Source of the DNA: Alteromonas genovensis
GTDB taxonomy: Bacteria; Pseudomonadota; Gammaproteobacteria; Enterobacterales; Alteromonadaceae
Reading direction: 5' to 3'
Length of the DNA: 64,000 nt
Assembly (NCBI RefSeq): GCF_010500895.1
Contig: NZ_JAAAWO010000014.1
Location: 1-64,000, forward strand
The translations under genes and the position numbers were made by a program. The notes under the pieces are model-generated. The model was not told where the DNA came from. It made no database searches and saw only the letters and a program-made list of their open reading frames with translations. This document shows, piece after piece, positions 34,533 through 43,161 of the stretch; position 1 is the first letter of the stretch; each line of letters starts with the position of its first letter.

Positions 34533-34991
34533 ATGACCAACGTTAAACCCAATGCATTTGAATTACTGCTAAGAGTTCGATACGCCGAATGCGACCCTCA
34601 AAACGTTGTATTTAACGCACGATATGCTGACTACGCAGATTTAGCCGCCACTGAATTTATGCGAGCGCTAATAGGTGGTTACCAAGCACTAACAAACCAA
34701 GGCTTAGATAATCAAGTCGTCAATCTCAATATATCATGGCAAAACTCAGCGAAATTCGACGACATTTTGTGCTTGTCGGTGCATGTAAGCAAAGTTGGCA
34801 ATACATCTTTTACGATGCAAATTGACATGCTGAATTGGCAAACTAAAGACGCTGTAGCATCAGCTGAAATTGTCTATGTGATGGTCGATTCACTGACATT
34901 TGAAAAGAAACCCGTACCCCATGAATTTAAAGCAACATTATTGAAAGGGGCGCCAGGAAAAACGATGAACCTAGCAGGAATTGCGCTTTAG
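34533..34991 (+). CDS. Acyl-CoA thioesterase (4HBT hot-dog fold)
   Basis: A 152-residue hot-dog thioesterase of the 4-hydroxybenzoyl-CoA thioesterase class. The catalytic segment RYAECDPQNVVFNARYADYAD (residues about 15-35) carries the conserved aspartate. The rest has the expected strands (LNISWQNSAKFDDILCL, VASAEIVYVMVD). The substrate is a free or carrier-bound acyl thioester of unknown chain. It sits 15 bases after the broken rhomboid gene, so the insertion may reduce its transcription if they share a promoter. Confidence 0.87.
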   Translation: MTNVKPNAFELLLRVRYAECDPQNVVFNARYADYADLAATEFMRALIGGYQALTNQGLDNQVVNLNISWQNSAKFDDILCLSVHVSKVGNTSFTMQIDMLNWQTKDAVASAEIVYVMVDSLTFEKKPVPHEFKATLLKGAPGKTMNLAGIAL

Positions 34992-35024
34992 TTTTGACGC
35001 TTCAACAGTCGCTTATCTCACAGT

Positions 35025-35531
35025 TTACTTGAGCGACAGCCAGTAAAGGGCCTGGACGGGAAATGACCTATCAAAATACCATCCTTGTTTTTCATACCCC
35101 AATTTCGTTAACAGCGCCTGAGAGCGAGTATTATCTGGGTGAGTCATTCCCGTGAGAAAGCGATAACCTTGACTTCTTGCCCAGTGAATCACGAGCTCAC
35201 AGGCTTCTTGGCAAATGCCTCGTCCTCGCGCTTCTGGCAGCAGGGCAAAACCTAAATCCGGGCAGGTGAATGCAAAGCGATTAAACAGCCCGCACACCCC
35301 TAATGGAAGCCCAGTCTCACTGTCCTCAATAGCAAGCAGTCCGTAGCCCCATTCTTTGCATTGGGCATTGGTACGGGCAATATAGTCGCAGGCATCTTCA
35401 AGTGAATTGACTCCTCGACTTCCAATGAATTTTACCCACTGAGGGTCTTGCTGCAGTGCTAACACCCACTCTTTGTCGTCAAAGCTGAGCGTCCGCAGCC
35501 GAATTCGTGTTCCCTGAAACTCTATATTCAT
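35025..35531 (-). CDS. GNAT-family N-acetyltransferase
   Basis: A 168-residue acetyltransferase of the RimJ/RimL-like group. It has TRIRLRTLSFDDKEWVLAL at the start, the acetyl-CoA loop LPEARGRGICQEACELVIHWA (R/Q-x-x-G-x-G/A, about residues 104-111) and the terminal GMTHPDNTRSQALLTKLGYE motif. Target unknown. It follows the GGCT-like gene by 37 bases on the same strand. Confidence 0.87.
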   Translation of the reverse strand: MNIEFQGTRIRLRTLSFDDKEWVLALQQDPQWVKFIGSRGVNSLEDACDYIARTNAQCKEWGYGLLAIEDSETGLPLGVCGLFNRFAFTCPDLGFALLPEARGRGICQEACELVIHWARSQGYRFLTGMTHPDNTRSQALLTKLGYEKQGWYFDRSFPVQALYWLSLK

Positions 35532-35568
35532 CTTATTGACGCCCTAACCGTTTATTGTAGGAAAGAAG

Positions 35569-36228
35569 TTAAGATAGTAGATTATTCGATAAGATGGTGT
35601 CTATTTTGTCTTGTATGCTCTTATCCACGCTGGCAGCCCGTGGATATTTGGGCAACGCTCTGTCATTGACTCGTGGGTGATCCCACAGTGAGGTATGCGT
35701 CACAAAATCTGTAGCCGCCTTTTCGCCTGCGTGCTCTAAACATCCGGCTAAACACGTATCCACATAGGTTTGGCTTACCGGAAACTCATCATTCGCAGGG
35801 CTACAGTGCAATGTCTCGCATACCCATAGTGTTCGACCGCTAAGGGCTTCATAAAGAGCTGTTTCGCTATTTATGTCCATTGTAGCGTCGAAGGCAATTT
35901 GCTCTGGCGACACTTGCGTAAATCGATAATCTTTTTCTCGTTCTTGCAGCGCAGGATTGAGCTGAGCGGGGATCAGTTGCGCATTCAGCTTTTTAGCGGC
36001 GTTTTTGATTGCCCCAACGTAGGTTTGCTGCTCTTGAATACTTCTTGTTACCCAGGCACGCTCGAACCCATCAACCATTACCGGAATGCCGTAGGTTTTT
36101 ATACCCGAGAAGCGCTCTCGGCTGTCGCGGCTTAATAAACTTCCATAGCCAAGAACGATATGAGACTCATCGAGCCCGTTTAAATAATTAACAATGTCTT
36201 GTGCAGAGGGTGCATCAGCGTTGTTCAC
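35569..36228 (-). CDS. Gamma-glutamylcyclotransferase-like protein
   Basis: A 219-residue protein with the GGCT/AIG2 fold signature GYGSLL (about residues 23-28) followed by FERAWVTRS. Relatives release 5-oxoproline from gamma-glutamyl compounds or branched amine adducts. The start is GTG with AGGAGATA upstream. Residues past about 140 (the C-terminal third) look family-specific with several Cys. The glutamate expected as catalyst could be in the ALYEAL segment, but I cannot assign it with confidence. Confidence 0.75.
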   Translation of the reverse strand: MNNADAPSAQDIVNYLNGLDESHIVLGYGSLLSRDSRERFSGIKTYGIPVMVDGFERAWVTRSIQEQQTYVGAIKNAAKKLNAQLIPAQLNPALQEREKDYRFTQVSPEQIAFDATMDINSETALYEALSGRTLWVCETLHCSPANDEFPVSQTYVDTCLAGCLEHAGEKAATDFVTHTSLWDHPRVNDRALPKYPRAASVDKSIQDKIDTILSNNLLS

Positions 36229-36345
36229 ACTATCTCCTGTATGGTTTTGTGGTGTGGCTGTTAATGACAGAACTTACTCGTTCACAACATAAGTTTACAG
36301 CCTCATAGCCCAACATGCTTGTTCTGATTCATTAAGACGAGGCCA

Positions 36346-36410
36346 TAAAAAAAGGCGGTACGTTTTGAGTTTATCTTAATGCGATAACCTCAAAAAGTAC
36401 CGCCTTTACA
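36346..36410 (-). terminator. Terminator after the ZnuD-like receptor gene
   Basis: AAAGGCGGTAC (36351-36361) pairs with GTACCGCCTTT (36397-36407), with an inner TTTTGAG / CTCAAAA stem. On the minus strand it ends in seven T residues. It may also work for transcripts from the other side. Confidence 0.85.
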
Positions 36411-36475
36411 GCGTTTACCTTATGGCATGTTGCTGTCATCTAGCAATAAGCTAAAGACAGTCCATCATTAAATGA

Positions 36476-39010
36476 TTAGAACAAGGCTCTTACACCCACG
36501 CTTATATTTCTTCCTGGCAGCGGCGCTTGATCTTTAAGGAAAGACGTGTGCACTCTCGCTTCTTCATCGGTCAAGTTATCACCACGAGCAAACACAACCC
36601 AATCGATGCCTTGACTCGCAAATTCATACTGAACGCTGGCGTTTAACAGGGTGTATCCGTCTGTAGCCGTTTCAAAAGACGCGGTATCAGTTTGGTCGTC
36701 AACCCAAGTAAAACCAGCATCTGCGCTAAGCCCGCCGTTAACGTAACTTAGCTCACCACCAATTCGCATTGGCGGAGTACGTGGCAAATTATCGTCTTCT
36801 ATTTCTGCGCGAATATAATCGGTAAACACGGTCAAACGGAACGCGTCATTAAGGTCGAAGTACGCTTGCGCTTCAAGCCCCCAAATGTCGGCGTCGGCTT
36901 GCTGGAAGTAGTAAACAGGCAAGCCTTCGTCGCTATGCGACTCATGACCGTCTTCATGTTCACCTTCGTGCTCACCTTCAAGCTCTCCGCCGTGATCATC
37001 ATCATGCTCTTCGTCGTGTTCATCGCCATGCTCTTCGTGCTCAGATAACGCAATCAAGCCCGTGTTAGTTTGGAAAACATAGTTGTCGGCTTGGTTATAA
37101 AACAAAGAAACGCTATAGCCCCAATCGCCAGTAAACTTACGGAAGGTCAAATCTAAATTAGTGCTGACTTCTTCAGTCACCCCTTTTAAGTTTTCTTCAA
37201 TATGGCCTTCTTCGTCTAGGTCGAATACTAATCCAACTTCATAACTTTCTGTTGCCAAATGCTGACCGGCAGAAAATAGCTCCTGCTGACTCGGAGCACG
37301 TTCGCTTCTAGAAAGCGTAATCGCTACTGATTGGCCGTCGGTATACTCCCAGTTCGCACCTGCAGAAAGGGATACCGCTGTGAAGTCATATTCTGGGAAC
37401 GTAAACTCTGTGCCGTGAGCTTCATGTTCCTCACCTTCGTGTTCTTCGCCTTCATGTTCTTCACCCTCATGCTCTTCGTCATGATACACATCAAGCTCAA
37501 TGTCACTGTCGGCAACATCAATAGAGATTGATTCTAAACGACCACCAATTTCAAATGTCACGTCGCCCACTTTCTTTTGCTCAATGAGGTACAGCGAGAA
37601 ACTGTCTGTCACGTTAGCTGGCGTAAACGCCTCTTCACCCACAGCGGTGTAATCGCTTGATGTAAACTGCAAACCAAACACACCGTGCCAGCCTGCCACT
37701 TCTTCATGATAAGCCGATAGGCGAATATCAGTAGACTCATTGGTAAACACAGTTCCCGGCATGCCGTCCTCAATTTCAGCGTGCTCGTAATCGGTGTAGG
37801 CAGCGGCGAATTTAAGGTTAGTTAGCCCTTTAATTGGCGAGTGCCACTCACCTGCGGCTTGGTATCGAGTCATATCGACATCGAGCAGCACACCTTCTTC
37901 TTCGTGCATGTGCTCTTCGTCGTGATCTTCATCGTGAGAATCATCTAAGCCTTCATCATGGTCTTCGTCGTGTTCGTCGCCATGCTCATCACCGTGACTA
38001 TGGCCTGGAACACCATATTCGTTATCGAGCTTTTCAACGGCGAAACCGAAATAGCCTTCTTCTGCAACGTAAGAAAGCCCAGCAACAATGTTAGTTGTCT
38101 CCATGGCACTGCTTTCTAATTCGCCGCTTTCCTCGTCATCATCTGGCTCAAGAGATGCAAAACCCGGAATGTCTGCGTTTTCTGTATCACGGGTAAAACC
38201 GTCAACATGCCAAACAAAGTTACCTTGCCCACCAGTTACGTCACCGCGGGTATACTTACCTTCGTTTACGGTGCTGTAGCTTGCTTCGACTTCACCCTCA
38301 ACACCGTCTACTTGATATTGCGGTATGCGCTTATCAACAACGTTAACTACACCGCCAATTGCACCACTTCCATATTGAAGTGTTGCCGGACCGCGAAGCA
38401 CTTCAACCTGAGTGGCACTTGCCAACGTAGTGGCCACATTATGATCTGGACCCACGCGAGACACGTCAGAGACATCTAAGCCGTTTTGTACAATTTTTAC
38501 GCGCGGGCCATCGTTGCCGCGAATGATAGGGCTGCTTGAAACAGGACCAAAATAGGTACTGTGCACCCCTGGGGTATTCTTAAGCGTTTCACCAAGAGTA
38601 GGCGCTTCAATTTTGCGAAGTTTTTCAGCACCAATAACAGTAACAGGCGTTACTGACTCAAGCACAGATGACTGCAGCGCTGTTGCCGTAACTAAAATGT
38701 TTTCTATCGACGCAGGCTGTAACACAAAGTCAGCTTTCTGATCGCTACTCACATCACCAAGGTCGTTATCACCATGAATGTAGTTGCTTGAATATACATG
38801 TAAATGGATATGCGGTTGCTTTACATCGTTAAAACGATAGATGCCGTTTTCATCGGTAATTGCTATGCGGCGCGTGCCTTCAATTTTAACTTCTGCGCCT
38901 TCTACTGGCTTACCTGAAGTATCAGTGACAGTTCCCGTCACTGTGGTTGCTAAAACCGGAGCGCTGAGTAATCCCGCTATCGTAATGCTTAGTAACGAAC
39001 GCATTTTCAT
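36476..39010 (-). CDS. znuD: TonB-dependent receptor with His/Glu/Asp-rich loops (ZnuD-like zinc receptor)
   Basis: An 844-residue outer-membrane receptor. After a signal peptide comes a carboxypeptidase-regulatory-like domain (about 22-95, VTGTVTDTSGKPVEGAEVKIEG), then the plug domain (about 110-225) and a barrel ending GRNISVGVRALF. Three loops carry His/Asp/Glu clusters: about residues 338-375, 505-532 and 655-697 (for example GHSHGDEHGDEHDEDHDEG). Such loops in the Neisseria receptor ZnuD capture zinc. A Zur-type palindrome lies about 80 bases upstream of the start, which supports zinc. Nickel or other metals remain possible. The gene is alone in its transcript. Confidence 0.88.
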   Translation of the reverse strand: MKMRSLLSITIAGLLSAPVLATTVTGTVTDTSGKPVEGAEVKIEGTRRIAITDENGIYRFNDVKQPHIHLHVYSSNYIHGDNDLGDVSSDQKADFVLQPASIENILVTATALQSSVLESVTPVTVIGAEKLRKIEAPTLGETLKNTPGVHSTYFGPVSSSPIIRGNDGPRVKIVQNGLDVSDVSRVGPDHNVATTLASATQVEVLRGPATLQYGSGAIGGVVNVVDKRIPQYQVDGVEGEVEASYSTVNEGKYTRGDVTGGQGNFVWHVDGFTRDTENADIPGFASLEPDDDEESGELESSAMETTNIVAGLSYVAEEGYFGFAVEKLDNEYGVPGHSHGDEHGDEHDEDHDEGLDDSHDEDHDEEHMHEEEGVLLDVDMTRYQAAGEWHSPIKGLTNLKFAAAYTDYEHAEIEDGMPGTVFTNESTDIRLSAYHEEVAGWHGVFGLQFTSSDYTAVGEEAFTPANVTDSFSLYLIEQKKVGDVTFEIGGRLESISIDVADSDIELDVYHDEEHEGEEHEGEEHEGEEHEAHGTEFTFPEYDFTAVSLSAGANWEYTDGQSVAITLSRSERAPSQQELFSAGQHLATESYEVGLVFDLDEEGHIEENLKGVTEEVSTNLDLTFRKFTGDWGYSVSLFYNQADNYVFQTNTGLIALSEHEEHGDEHDEEHDDDHGGELEGEHEGEHEDGHESHSDEGLPVYYFQQADADIWGLEAQAYFDLNDAFRLTVFTDYIRAEIEDDNLPRTPPMRIGGELSYVNGGLSADAGFTWVDDQTDTASFETATDGYTLLNASVQYEFASQGIDWVVFARGDNLTDEEARVHTSFLKDQAPLPGRNISVGVRALF

Positions 39011-39084
39011 TATTTTCCTCTACTGAGTGTCTTTAGCTGTGATTTTACCGTTTTTACGGCATTGCCAGTGAGTGCGCCTGACAA

Positions 39085-39108
39085 AATGTGATGTTATAAC
39101 ATTTTTAA
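39085..39108. promoter_or_regulatory. Zur-like operator
   Basis: Perfect palindrome ATGTTATAACAT (39091-39102), within TGATGTTATAACATTTTT. It closely fits the gammaproteobacterial zinc-uptake-regulator site (around GTTATAACA). It lies about 80 bases upstream of the ZnuD-like start codon, a normal operator position. Confidence 0.8.
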
Positions 39109-39187
39109 GCATGCGAGTTATAAAGTCAACAGCAAATAATCGCAGCGAAGCAGCCATTAGCCGATGAAGCGTGTTGAAGTGTTTACG

Positions 39188-39326
39188 CATAGGCGAGTTT
39201 TCTTAGTAGTGATTTCGAAAGAAGCAGCAATAGAGGCGTCAGTGTCGGCGGCAATGGACGCGATAAGGAGAGCACTCAACAAGACCAACTTATGCTTGAG
39301 TGGGAGATTGAATGGCCAGAGGATTA
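39188..39326 (+). pseudogene. Possible truncated coding remnant beside the 264-bp element
   Basis: One plus-strand frame is open from a stop at 39186-39188 to the TAG at 39325-39327, which is formed at the edge of the mobile element. It ends STQQDQLMLEWEIEWPED, which looks protein-like. It has no start codon except the internal ATG at 39289. It may be the 3' remnant of a gene cut by the insertion or a chance frame. Confidence 0.25.
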
Positions 39327-39590
39327 GGGCGTGTTGATCTTTGTTGTACGAGTTTTGGGCTAAATGGAAGCATTTTAATCGCGAAACAGTCCTGTAGGCC
39401 TAGCGGGCTAAGTCAAAGGACTGTGACAAAGAGTAAAATGCTTCCATAACGCCCCCCTTCGGGCAGCGCCTGTGAGCTATTTACCCAGCGTTGAATGGTT
39501 TCGATTTAGCCCGCTAGACCTTCAACCATTCGCCTTGTTTAAATAGCTCACAGACCGCTGCAAAAATGTACAGCAAAGATCAACACGCCC
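39327..39590. mobile_element. 264-bp MITE-like element with two large hairpins
   Basis: Terminal inverted repeats GGGCGTGTTGATCTTTG..TGTAC (39327-39349) and their complement (39568-39590) match at 22 of 23 positions, and TA flanks both ends (39325-39326, 39591-39592). Hairpin A: ATGGAAGCATTTTA (39364-39377) with TAAAATGCTTCCAT (39434-39447), then CAGTCCT / AGGACTG. The linker is CGCCCCCCTTCGGG. Hairpin B: CTGTGAGCTATTTA (39470-39483) with TAAATAGCTCACAG (39540-39553), then GAATGGTT / AACCATTC. The two apical loops are complementary (39396-39411 with 39506-39521, 15 of 16). No coding capacity. Confidence 0.9.
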
Positions 39591-39652
39591 TAGCCTTTCC
39601 GACATTGGAATAGGAGACTGTAGTGTGTAAGCCTGTGCTTTACTCTATTTTG

Positions 39653-40633
39653 CTAAGCGCGGCTAACGGGAAAGTTAATGACGTCTTGAATGTGTGAGGC
39701 GCCGACTTTCAGCATCAGCAGTCTGTCTATGCCAAGGGCAACGCCTGCGCACTCTGGCAGCCCCGACTCTAGCGCCTGCAAAAAGTGTTCATCGATAGGT
39801 TTTTCGGGCAACCCTGACAACGCGCGCTTTTTATTATCTTGCTTAAACCTCTCTCGCTGCTCAGCGGGCTCGCTCAGTTCATTGAACCCGTTAGCTAGTT
39901 CAATACCTTTAAAATACACTTCAAAGCGCTCGGCAACGCGACTGTCAGAGGAACTTATTTTCGCCAATGCTGCTTGGGAGGCGGGAAAGTCATAGACAAA
40001 ACACGGCGCTTTTAGGCCTATTTTAGGTTCAATGCAATAGGAAAACAGAAGCTGCAGCTGACTGTCTCTTGATAGACTCTCCATGCCATCAATATCAATA
40101 CCGCATTCGAGCATTTTTTGATGAATTGAGCTTGTTGGGCTGGTAAGCGGGTCTATGCCAAGATGAGTGATAAACGCATTTTGGTAGGTGATCATTTCAC
40201 TATCAGTTGTTGCACCTAACACCTCATGTAAAAGGGCATCCACTTCTTTCATAAGCATAAAGTGGTCAAAACCTGGCCGATACCATTCCAACATGGTGAA
40301 CTCAGGGTTGTGCCACCGCCCTTCCCCTTCATGACGAAAAGCTTTACCAATTTGGTAAATGGCACCGCTTTGTGCACAAAGCAGTCGCTTCATTGCATAT
40401 TCAGGCGATGTTTGAAGAAACAAAGAAACGGGCCTTCCAGTATTAGCGTACAAAAATTCAGTACTAAACCCGTCAATGTGCTCATCGGTAACGGTTCCGG
40501 CAGATAGCACTGGGGTTTCCACTTCAAGAACGTCACGGCAGTGGAAAAACGCCCTTATTTGGCGAAGTAATTCAGCTCTCGCCACTCTGGTTTTGTGGGT
40601 GGTGGTAGGTTGCCAAAATTGCTCATGTTTCAT
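39653..40633 (-). CDS. epmA: EF-P beta-lysylation protein EpmA (PoxA/GenX)
   Basis: A 326-residue class-II lysyl-tRNA-synthetase paralogue that ligates (R)-beta-lysine to Lys34 of EF-P. It lacks the tRNA-binding N-terminal domain, as expected. Visible are motif 1 (VLEVETPVLSAGTVTDEHIDGF), motif 2 (FRHEGEGRWHNPEFTMLEWYRP) and motif 3 (GVALGIDRLLML). It lies downstream of efp on the same strand but separated by a terminator, and epmB lies divergently on the other side of efp, so the whole modification set is clustered. Confidence 0.95.
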   Translation of the reverse strand: MKHEQFWQPTTTHKTRVARAELLRQIRAFFHCRDVLEVETPVLSAGTVTDEHIDGFSTEFLYANTGRPVSLFLQTSPEYAMKRLLCAQSGAIYQIGKAFRHEGEGRWHNPEFTMLEWYRPGFDHFMLMKEVDALLHEVLGATTDSEMITYQNAFITHLGIDPLTSPTSSIHQKMLECGIDIDGMESLSRDSQLQLLFSYCIEPKIGLKAPCFVYDFPASQAALAKISSSDSRVAERFEVYFKGIELANGFNELSEPAEQRERFKQDNKKRALSGLPEKPIDEHFLQALESGLPECAGVALGIDRLLMLKVGASHIQDVINFPVSRA

Positions 40634-40675
40634 AGTTGCGCCAGCGCTTTTAAGAAGAAGATGAAAACCACAAAT

Positions 40676-40709
40676 TAAAAAACCGGTACGTGAACATACC
40701 GGTTTTTAA
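40676..40709. terminator. Terminator after efp
   Basis: AACCGGTA / TACCGGTT with A and T runs on the flanks (40676-40680, 40703-40707). It is positioned to end the efp transcript on the minus strand and to insulate epmA. Confidence 0.8.
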
Positions 40710-40760
40710 ACGTTGCTAGTAACACGCTTTTTGGCAGTATTACTGATGATTAAGCGGTGC

Positions 40761-41330
40761 TTATTTTTGAACTCGTGACACGTATTCGCCAGAGCGTGTA
40801 TCTACACGGATAACTTCACCTGTTTGAACGAACAAAGGTACACGTACAACGGCACCTGTAGTCAGCGTTGCAGGCTTACCACCGGTTCCAGCAGTATCAC
40901 CCTTAAGGCCTGGGTCAGTTTCGGTAATTTCTAACTCGACAAAGTTAGGCGGTGCTACCGTAATTGGGGCACCGTTCCACAACGTAATAGTGCAAACGTC
41001 ATTTTCTACCAACCACTTAATATTCTCACCCACTGCTTTTTCATCAGCCGCAATTTGTTCGAATGTATCATTGTTCATAAAGTGGTAGAATTCGCCGTCG
41101 GTGTATAGATAGGCCAGCTCAGTATCCATAACGTCTGCGCCTTCTACGGATTCACCAGAGCGGAACGTTTTTTCTAAAACTTTACCTGAAATAAGCTTGC
41201 GAATTTTTACGCGGTTAAACGCTTGGCCCTTACCAGGCTTTACGTATTCGTTTTCTAAAATGTTGCAAGGTTCGCCATCCAGCATGATTTTCAGGCCGCC
41301 TTTGAACTCGTTAGTGCTGTAATTAGCCAT
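40761..41330 (-). CDS. efp: Elongation factor P
   Basis: A 189-residue translation factor that rescues ribosomes stalled at polyproline. It has the KOW-like first domain with the modification loop VKPGKGQAF, where Lys34 is the site of beta-lysylation by EpmA/EpmB, then two OB domains (ending [12 protein letters not shown]). I start it at 41330 ([13 protein letters not shown]), with GAGGAATT just upstream; the longer frame to 41417 overlaps epmB and is not the family N-terminus. The residue at 34 is intact, and both modification enzymes are present, so the beta-lysyl form is expected. Confidence 0.97.
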   Translation of the reverse strand: MANYSTNEFKGGLKIMLDGEPCNILENEYVKPGKGQAFNRVKIRKLISGKVLEKTFRSGESVEGADVMDTELAYLYTDGEFYHFMNNDTFEQIAADEKAVGENIKWLVENDVCTITLWNGAPITVAPPNFVELEITETDPGLKGDTAGTGGKPATLTTGAVVRVPLFVQTGEVIRVDTRSGEYVSRVQK

Positions 41331-41366
41331 AATTCCTCTGTCTAAACATAAGGTGCAAAAAGTTTC

Positions 41367-42392
41367 GTGGAACAAATAATACCTAAAAAAGCGATTTCTG
41401 TAGAGCATAACTGGCAAAAAGAATTATCAAGAAGCTTTACGGACCCCTCGAAGCTGCTTAGTCATTTGCATTTAGATGAGAAAAAATACGTACAGCACAT
41501 AAAAGCACGGCGCTTATTTCCTATGCGTGTTCCCCGTCATTTTGTGGAATTAATGGAAAAAGGGAACCCGAGCGATCCACTACTCCTGCAAGTTATGCCG
41601 CTGAGCGATGAATTTTTAACGTCGCCTCACTACAATGAAGACCCATTAGAAGAACATGACACAGCGGGCAAAGGACTGTTGCACAAGTACGACTCTCGCG
41701 TGCTGCTGATGGTTCGCACTGGGTGCGCGGTGAACTGTCGATATTGCTTTAGACGTCATTTCCCCTACGCAGAAAATGCCGTTAGTAAAGCGCAGTGGAC
41801 AGACACTTTATCGTACATTGCCAATAACCCAGACATTAACGAAGTCATTTTTTCTGGTGGCGACCCGTTAATGGCAAAAGACGACCATTTAGCATGGTTG
41901 GCGTCAGAAATAGCAGCAATTGACCACGTAAAACGCCTTCGTATTCACACGCGATTGCCTGTGGTATTACCCGAGCGAATTTGTAGTGCCTTTGAAGATT
42001 GGTTTACCGCGCTACCCATTCAAAAGGTATTAGTGCTTCACGCGAATCATGAAAATGAAGTCTCTAATGAATTAGTCGATGCACTAGCACCGCTTCGAGA
42101 CAAGGGAGTAACCTTGTTGAATCAGTCTGTATTGTTGAAAGGAATTAATGACAGTGCTGATGCCATTTGCGCGCTTAACGAGCGACTTTTTGAAGCAGGC
42201 GTACTCCCTTATTACTTGCATGTACTCGACAAAGTGCAGGGAGCGAGTCATTTCTATGTAAGTGATGACGACGGTAGGGCTATTATGGAGCAAGCGATAA
42301 AGCGCCTGCCGGGATTCTTAGTGCCCAAACTCGTGAGAGAAATTGGGGGACAACCCGGCAAAACGCCTATCGACTTACATTTGCATCCCTGA
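41367..42392 (+). CDS. epmB: EF-P beta-lysylation protein EpmB (lysine 2,3-aminomutase-like)
   Basis: A 341-residue radical-SAM enzyme that converts L-lysine to (R)-beta-lysine for EF-P modification. The cluster motif is [18 protein letters not shown] (CxxxCxxC, about residues 116-123), and the PLP/substrate region includes [10 protein letters not shown] and [12 protein letters not shown]. The start is GTG, 36 bases from the divergent efp start. The two promoters must overlap each other's 5' ends. AAGG lies 14 bases upstream, so the ribosome site is weak and the exact start is less sure. Confidence 0.95.
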   Translation: MEQIIPKKAISVEHNWQKELSRSFTDPSKLLSHLHLDEKKYVQHIKARRLFPMRVPRHFVELMEKGNPSDPLLLQVMPLSDEFLTSPHYNEDPLEEHDTAGKGLLHKYDSRVLLMVRTGCAVNCRYCFRRHFPYAENAVSKAQWTDTLSYIANNPDINEVIFSGGDPLMAKDDHLAWLASEIAAIDHVKRLRIHTRLPVVLPERICSAFEDWFTALPIQKVLVLHANHENEVSNELVDALAPLRDKGVTLLNQSVLLKGINDSADAICALNERLFEAGVLPYYLHVLDKVQGASHFYVSDDDGRAIMEQAIKRLPGFLVPKLVREIGGQPGKTPIDLHLHP

Positions 42393-42393
42393 C

Positions 42394-42585
42394 CTACGCG
42401 AAAGTATCAATATTAGCGCCTAACGCGGGGTTTGAAGAGGATGCCTTTGGTACGTCAGCGGCTGATTCCAGCAACTGAAGCGACGCTTTTCCCTCTTGTT
42501 CCTGTTGGCCTTTTGCCAACTTAAGAGAAGCCAATTCAAGCGAAGCACCGGACGCTGCAGAGGCGTTTGCACCTTGTAGTTCCAT
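42394..42585 (-). CDS. YjfB-family putative motility protein
   Basis: A 63-residue protein of the YjfB type (putative motility protein family, known in Bacillus and many flagellated Proteobacteria). It starts MELQGANASAASGA.. and ends with the hallmark SNPALGANIDTFA. I use the ATG at 42585, preceded by AAAGGAAAAC; the frame is open to 42657. The stop is one base from the epmB stop, so the genes converge with no gap. Precise function unknown. Confidence 0.7.
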   Translation of the reverse strand: MELQGANASAASGASLELASLKLAKGQQEQEGKASLQLLESAADVPKASSSNPALGANIDTFA

Positions 42586-42732
42586 ACCGTTTTCCTTTGT
42601 TGCTTGTAGCAAAGTGAAAAAATGGGCAAAATTGCCCACCTTAGGGTGTATCGGCAAAAACCGTCGAAACTTTAATCAGTTTTTGAATCAAATTCAAAAT
42701 CAAATTTACATCAAGCAATTAAAGGCGTTTTC

Positions 42733-43065
42733 ATGCAAGAAATGCAAACCGTAAACCAACAACTTCAAGAGACCATGCAAACGCTTTACCGAAAAGCCGT
42801 GGATGCCGACCAAGCATTAGACGTGTTGCAGCAGGATAAGAAAGGTAAATTTTCAGCCGTATTTGCCTCTGACAGTGGATTTACAACGTCGTCAAAGCGC
42901 TTTGTTCCCTATGTAGAAGAAATAGCGTTAGATTGGCAAGCTATGAAAGACATGAACGAAGAGCAAACAAAAGCAGCACTTGCTCCGCTAGTGAAGAAAA
43001 TAGAGTTAGCGCTTATCACCGTTACCCAATTTCAACAAAGCCTAGCCAGTAAGCCAAAGGACTAA
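42733..43065 (+). CDS. Uncharacterised 110-residue cytoplasmic protein
   Basis: A small acidic, mostly helical protein (MQEMQTVNQQLQETMQTLYRKAVDADQALD at the start, a central RFVPYVEEIALDWQAMK segment, a helical C-terminus KKIELALITVTQFQQSL). No signal peptide or membrane segment. It has a good AAAGGCG site and a codon use like its neighbours, so it is a real gene. I recognise no family or activity. Confidence 0.65.
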   Translation: MQEMQTVNQQLQETMQTLYRKAVDADQALDVLQQDKKGKFSAVFASDSGFTTSSKRFVPYVEEIALDWQAMKDMNEEQTKAALAPLVKKIELALITVTQFQQSLASKPKD

Positions 43066-43161
43066 CGCTTAGCCGAGTCAGCTCGGCCTAAAGCTTATTC
43101 CACGTCTAGCTTACGCTAGCCTTGTGCTTCTCTTATACTTCTCAAGTGTAAGAAGTGAGCG

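Noticed and set aside
41331-41417. Extended EF-P N-terminus
   Set aside because: It overlaps the divergent epmB gene, and the family N-terminus and ribosome site lie at 41330.
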